Shown here: positions 61,101 through 64,000 of the stretch, piece by piece
Numbering within the stretch: position 1 is the stretch's first letter
How the letters are laid out: each line of letters starts with the position of its first letter
Source: Taenia hydatigena
Lineage: Eukaryota > Platyhelminthes > Cestoda > Cyclophyllidea > Taeniidae
Reading direction: 5' to 3'
DNA length: 64,000 nt
Assembly (NCBI GenBank): GCA_036345935.2
Contig: JADWOT020000008.1
Location: forward strand, 13,327,733-13,391,732
Position numbers and translations under genes: made by a program
Notes under the pieces: model-generated
What the model saw: the letters and a program-made list of their open reading frames with translations, nothing else
Databases searched by the model: none
What the model was told of the DNA's origin: nothing

Positions 61101-63980
61101 CATGGTAAAACTATTGAGATTTTTTCAAAATGTTTGCATGGGTCCGTAATAAACTCCATGGCGCCGAAATGAAGCTGATCATTTGATTCTACCATTAGAT
61201 ATTCATGCTGGGTCTGGCAGAGCCACGCTACGTCCACTGGGCGCATTTGCGTCTCTGGTTGGTGCACGTGAAGGACCCCAAGAGTCACCACCAGCAAGAC
61301 TGTAACCAACAGCAGGATCACAGCAGTTCAGATCCCAAGATTATGGCACCGTCAGAAGGAAAGGTGGAGGGACCAAAACGGAAACGCCTCACCTTAGCTG
61401 TCAATTCTGTCTCTCTGGCAGCTCTTGAGCGGTCGTCGGAGGCTCCATTGTCTATTATTTCCAACAGTTCCACCGACGCTGCTATTCAGTAAGCAGCTGA
61501 TGACTTAATTAAAATGGATTTTGTTTTGTCAGTGGTATTCCTTATCTAGTTGCCGATGAATCGGACCAGAACTGTTGTTTTCTCTGGCTTTGCTTTGCTA
61601 AGCTGGTACCTCTCATTTGCCTATTGCTGCACTGGATTAATTTTTACTTTTTATTCAAAGCTATAATTCTATACGCGCCATAACTAGAGACTACCATTGT
61701 ACGGTCGTGCAGAAACCTTTCCTTTCTTAGCTTTACGCTCCTCGATCGATTAGCGCATGGACCTCTTTCGAAACGGCAGTTTTTTGGAATGTCGCGAGTC
61801 GATTGTTCTTTTTGGTGTAGCTAGATGGGGCTTTCATTTGTTTTGTTCCTAAGATTGGTAGTCTGCAGCCGACTGCGTCAGGAATATCGGCAGCCTTGTT
61901 GACGAGTAATATCGCTTTTTTCTGCTTCAATTTTGATCGACATTAAATTGGGAGTTTTGATGGTCAAATTTGCGTTTTGTTGCGCTTATACTTCTGGATT
62001 ATTGCTAAATGATTTCAAAGGTCTTTGCCTTTGGAAATCATTCAGTGGTATTTTTGAAGCTCGTCAAAGGCAAGTTCTGTTGAACTGGCATCAATAAATC
62101 ATTTTTTTCAGGAAACTATTTTCATTTCGACACTTTTTTCTTTTGTAACTAAGCAAGGTGATGATTCTGCATCCTGTTCGTTGGAACCAATGTTGGCTTT
62201 GCTTTTTAAAACGATTTAATGGTGTTTTTTTAATTAAAAGGACTGTTTGATCAGCTATTCCTAATTTCACCAGATAGGTAGTTTTGCTGCAGCAGTGCTT
62301 CCTTCCAAAAAAATGAGTAACTTAATGCTCACATTCTGGTCGCGCTAGCACATTTATTTTTATTCTTCTAAATCCACCCTTAGGTAACTTAACACTTTGA
62401 GCGCACCCTCCTAAGAGTACAGGCTCGTGCTTCGTTCACACTTTTTGGTTGACGGAGGGCTGTTCTTCCATGTTGAAATTTGGAAGTGTTAAAGAGGCCA
62501 CCCGCCTTGTCAATGTTAAATACTCTCATAACCCCGTAATTAGTGCTTTGAAATATTCCCTTAAATGCGATCATCTTTTGTAAAAGCCGCTCTGGCCGGT
62601 AAGTCAAACGTTGGATTTTACCACCCTTGCGTCTTTTGTGGTGGCTTTTCAGTCTATCTCATTGTGTCTGAGTTACTAATATCGGCGTAGGCGACAGGAC
62701 TTGATTAGGGATCCCAAACCGTAAGTGTCACTTCCCTTCCAGAAAAGAACCTTTGAAAAGAACTACGCCACAGCGCACGGATTACTTCTTCATCCCCCAG
62801 CCGTGGATATGTGAATCCGGTAGCATAAAGTCATGCTTCTTCATCCACCTCCTCCTCTCCATCTGTTCAATGATCTCGCGGCTCTCAGGTGCCCCTATGG
62901 ACGTTCTCGCCGCCCAGTATCGTCATATCCTGTCTCCGGTCTCATTTCGCCTCCTCTGTCATGTAGGTGACTCGGAATTGTTAGTTTATTCGCTTCTGCC
63001 ACTCGCTGCATAGTACCGTTTTGGGCACTGTTTGAATTAATAGTAGTTAAAAGGAAATCAAGATCCTTTTTAAAATGGCAAACAATTTTAGCATGCTCAA
63101 TAGTCTTTATTTAATTTCAGTTGTTAATTTGTGGATTTGCGTATGACTTTGAATGCATGATGGGAGAGTTGTATGCTGGAAAGGCTTGCTAAAATCCTAT
63201 CCACGAATCGAATGTTTTAATCAGTTCAGCAGAACCTAGTACGGCTGGTGTCGTGTTGGTGGAAATCAAACAGTCGCTTGAAGCGGGTTTTTCAATTTTT
63301 CTGCATAAAGGGAGTTTACACCTACTATCTATGTTAGTGTTTATTTTTTGGAGACGCCATTGCCTGTATTACCCTCTCTCTTCCGACAGCTATTGCACGA
63401 CACCAAAGTGATTCGGGTCACTCGCGTGGTATACAGCAAAAAATGTACCCTCTTCTCGAAACCAGAGCCCGTGATATACCCAGGTGAGCCCCCTTCCAAC
63501 TTCTCAAGACCTTCCATTACTGTTTTCTTAGGTGCTACCCACCTTAGTAGCGTCTATCCTAGCCAATGAAATTGTCATGATGAGTTGTTTTGTCTTTGTT
63601 GAGATAATGTTAATTCATTCCTAGGTAGTCCAGGATGCTGACAGGTATTTTGAGCAGTATATCATTAATCACGATGAGGCGATGGAGGCATTTGTATCTT
63701 GGATGAGCATTTATGCGGAGGTTAATATGAGCTTACTCCCTTATTGCATGCAGGTGATCAGCTGCTGCTGGCTCCCTTAGCAGAGCTGAGTGTGGCTCTG
63801 GAGGCGCACTTCGTCTCACGCATGAACACCCTCGTTACATGCGCTACTGAGCTTCTCGGCTTGCCGCCACCGGACTCTAGGGAGCTCGCGGCCGCACCTT
63901 ACGTTCAATTCGCCCGCTGTCGACTTCCTCGTGATGCAACTGTCCTTCGACCGCAAGACCCTGGCCCGGCCGCCATTTAA
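41261..63980 (+). CDS. GTF3C1: General transcription factor 3C subunit 1 (TFIIIC220-like, box-B binding)
   Basis: Largest subunit of TFIIIC. It recognises box B of tRNA and SINE promoters and helps recruit TFIIIB and RNA polymerase III in the nucleus. The model has over 30 exons and about 2,200 residues (human about 2,100). It starts at ATG 41261, where the AGLDGIPITHLW segment matches the human N-terminus. Successive blocks follow human TFIIIC220 in order: winged-helix/B-block (41.3-43.1 kb), RKLFILE...RKVD with CHPS and VMYRYVPPVP (44.2-46.6 kb), YWLNLRAILLFTPYGF (49 kb), ASWNKLEDQL (50.8 kb), AHLRLWLVHVKD (61.2 kb), PQPWICESGSIKSC (62.8 kb). Phases agree from 41261 to 59599 under this model. 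Exons at 57-60 kb and the end are less sure: the protein may stop at 63569 or at 63980. Poly(A) is outside the window. Confidence 0.88.
41519..41557 (+). other. GTF3C1: 39-bp intron 1 of GTF3C1
   Basis: Donor cct|gtaatt, acceptor aatttag. The length is a multiple of three, but the unspliced frame ends in TAG at the acceptor, so retention would truncate the protein. Confidence 0.85.
41695..41724 (+). other. GTF3C1: 30-bp intron 2 of GTF3C1
   Basis: Donor cg|gtgagg, acceptor attttttttag-type pyrimidine run. Removing exactly 30 bp joins LKR to WGDRLVVVASQ, the conserved RWG-x-x-L-x-x-VASQ block. Retention gives an immediate TGA. Confidence 0.88.
41848..41884 (+). other. GTF3C1: 37-bp intron 3 of GTF3C1
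   Basis: Donor aa|gtacat, acceptor actttccag. Splicing restores VAKSRYNGIP; the unspliced frame leaves the conserved sequence. Confidence 0.85.
42006..42041 (+). other. GTF3C1: 36-bp intron 4 of GTF3C1
   Basis: Donor caa|gtatga, acceptor ctttttag. A multiple of three, but its second in-frame codon is TGA. Confidence 0.85.
43132..44244 (+). other. GTF3C1: Intron 8 of GTF3C1
   Basis: 1,113 bp, the first long intron of the gene. T-rich on this strand; no repeat copy or gene is recognised. Confidence 0.7.
44245..47481 (+). CDS. GTF3C1: GTF3C1 exons 9-13
   Basis: Exons: 44245-44489, 46027-46242, 46326-46451, 46525-46603, 47063-47481. Exon 9 carries RKLFILESLEAHKVFPSLLD to DGAPRKVD, and exon 10 continues LKLVCHPSV, as in the human KKKVDLVVHPSMD. 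Exon 10 also holds an acidic linker (TADDEENQEPSP). Exon 11 has RRRCLLHKFLFYLLNELP, exon 12 VMYRYVPPVPRN and exon 13 PGWVTFHDVIQAMPLGLFL with RYNVTRIYAVVEQLSGHGLV. Ending exon 13 at atg|gtgaat (47481) makes its distance to the next block equal to that in the human protein as I recall it. A shorter 26-bp intron after 46242 (acceptor tttcag) would keep frame but is too short to be likely. Confidence 0.85.
44490..46026 (+). other. GTF3C1: Intron 9 of GTF3C1
   Basis: 1,537 bp. Open frames at 44558-44773 and 44874-45287 are hydrophobic by chance composition and have no recognisable product. Confidence 0.65.
47482..48871 (+). other. GTF3C1: Intron 13 of GTF3C1
   Basis: 1,390 bp, no repeat or gene recognised. 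Confidence 0.65.
48872..51102 (+). CDS. GTF3C1: GTF3C1 exons 14-18
   Basis: Exons: 48872-49535, 49980-50375, 50468-50503 (36-bp micro-exon), 50832-50908, 50995-51102. Exon 14 starts ANIYLHRRAALLDTR and contains DVDGYWLNLRAILLFTPYG, one of the best-conserved TFIIIC220 stretches, followed by a flatworm-specific 150-residue extension. Exon 15 is a low-complexity basic and serine-rich segment (APRRRRRKRRRVTRS, many Ser, KRRLQKK) that probably serves as a nuclear localisation signal and linker. Exons 16-18 read GDKRAR-LDERDVEIRNSL, then HAKRASWNKLEDQLLLTCRV and PYVIVRDILHEYFPL, matching the human Myb-like helical segment around SMQEDGLLVLCRIASNV. Confidence 0.85.
51103..53932 (+). other. GTF3C1: Introns 18 and 19 of GTF3C1
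   Basis: 1,041 and 1,657 bp, split by exon 19 (52144-52275). The 91-codon open frame at 52711-52986 is not flanked by usable splice sites in the right phase and is rejected as an exon. Confidence 0.6.
52144..56881 (+). CDS. GTF3C1: GTF3C1 exons 19-25
   Basis: Exons: 52144-52275, 53933-54022, 54090-54246, 55553-55764, 56402-56551, 56656-56709, 56795-56881. Exon 19 begins ESHDKTSLACARRLKFLL, matching human LDKTSHSVGRRARYIV. Exon 20 (WCSVIDTLTEGKVMDLF) and exon 21 (HQLFKDLVRLIVKNFVPDL) continue the helical region. Exon 22 has EARTALLLSSVREVLLHP. Exons 23-25 run to RQVAKQIFCDFWSAFPSRLL, comparable with the human segment containing TWRFPS. All junction phases are consistent. Exon 25 is ended at ttc|gtgctt because the frame closes at 56918-56920; this end is approximate. 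Confidence 0.75.
54247..55552 (+). other. GTF3C1: Intron 21 of GTF3C1
   Basis: 1,306 bp, with a GT microsatellite at 54900-54923; otherwise nothing recognised. Confidence 0.65.
54900..54923. repeat. (GT)n microsatellite
   Basis: Twelve perfect GT units inside intron 21 of GTF3C1. Confidence 0.95.
57071..60017 (+). CDS. GTF3C1: Putative GTF3C1 exons 26-32, weakly conserved part
   Basis: Likely exons: 57071-57316 (opens MFIYIRFFMETWKLYKQF), a micro-exon of 19 or 22 bp ending at 57470 (FRELDY), 58058-58384, 58455-58669 (EPEHKKICRRALAKFLAPLN), 58947-59009 (DRFSDSKATSHVLRRLMDDQ), 59542-59599, 59646 to about 59813 (SFAQWLRMWYSFHW; FELYRNRRLAFKSWR), and possibly a piece ending at 60017 (AYNAWPSLIPYAK). 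Phases chain correctly through 59599. I do not recognise residue-level matches to human TFIIIC220 here. Placement between conserved upstream and downstream blocks is the main reason to assign these exons to this gene. A nested gene on the same strand is an alternative. Confidence 0.5.
60018..61198 (+). other. GTF3C1: Putative GTF3C1 intron
   Basis: No exon recognised. An open frame at 60524-60769 ends in a Gly/Ser-rich stretch and has no usable acceptor-donor pair in phase. A small missed exon is possible because the flanking exons are only provisionally phased. Confidence 0.45.
61199..63980 (+). CDS. GTF3C1: GTF3C1 C-terminal exons
   Basis: Exons: 61199-61488, 62743-62962, 63390-63483, then uncertain. 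The first has PRYVHWAHLRLWLVHVKDPK, comparable with human AWPWLLHSVRLKD, followed by a polar linker with GPKRKRL (possible nuclear signal). The second has DYFFIPQPWICESGSIKSC, comparable with the human ICFxGRPW-RVVDG region. The third, LLHDTKVIRVTRVVYSKKCT, aligns with human [22 protein letters not shown]. After 63483, acceptor cttag at 63532 gives a short ending with stop at 63567-63569. Alternatively a 20-bp exon (63533-63552) joins 63628-63719 (DRYFEQYIINHDEAMEAFVS) and 63753-63980 (stop TAA). The last block is GC-rich and open, which favours the longer form. Confidence 0.7.
61489..62742 (+). other. GTF3C1: GTF3C1 intron before the conserved PQPW block
   Basis: 1,254 bp between donor ca|gtaagc and acceptor ccttccag. 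The phase 2 junction is consistent. No repeat or gene is recognised inside. Confidence 0.65.
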
Positions 63981-64000
63981 ACTGTAGAGCTATTCTATCA

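Noticed and set aside
1..64000. CRISPR arrays, bacterial operons, tRNA or rRNA genes
   Set aside because: The window is animal nuclear DNA. No regularly spaced short repeats, no convincing tRNA cloverleaf with both box A and box B, and no rRNA-like conserved sequence were seen.

Overview
This is a eukaryotic window, most likely from a flatworm. The genes are split, with GT-AG introns. Several introns are extremely short (30-39 bp) and sit next to introns of 1-6 kb. Exons occupy only about an eighth of the 64 kb, and the rest is AT-rich introns and spacers full of decayed repeats. The mixture of roughly 30-40 bp introns near gene starts and long introns downstream is typical of parasitic flatworms. 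A tapeworm with a large genome (diphyllobothriid type) is my best guess, but the species call is inference only.

Layout. (1) 1-10,944, plus strand: the last three exons of a Shal/Kv4 (KCND) voltage-gated potassium channel gene, encoding only the cytoplasmic C-terminal tail; the channel core lies upstream of the window. (2) 10,945-38,063: a gene desert of about 27 kb filled with diverged copies of one repeat system. It has a short unit (A, about 150-200 bp, with a better-preserved subfamily A' that has inverted ends) and a longer unit (B, about 550-700 bp), several times arranged A-B-A. Copies lie on both strands, some nested or facing each other. (3) 38,064-39,542, minus strand: a three-exon gene for the CCAAT-binding factor subunit NF-YB. 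(4) 41,261 to the right edge, plus strand: a gene of more than 30 exons for the largest TFIIIC subunit (GTF3C1, box-B-binding), with its ATG in the window and its stop at or just before the edge.

NFYB and GTF3C1 are divergent, with 1.7 kb between their start codons. That spacer carries a cluster of CCAAT motifs and one A' element. Both are general transcription factors (Pol II CCAAT promoters; Pol III tRNA/SINE promoters), so shared control is possible but unproven. The potassium channel is functionally unrelated.

Exon limits were read by eye from splice signals, reading-frame phase and recalled family similarity. Blocks matched to human Kv4, NF-YB and TFIIIC220 are firm. Exons at 57-60 kb and the last two exons before the edge are chained only by phase and are less sure. 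I see no tRNA, rRNA, CRISPR or intact transposase/reverse transcriptase gene.
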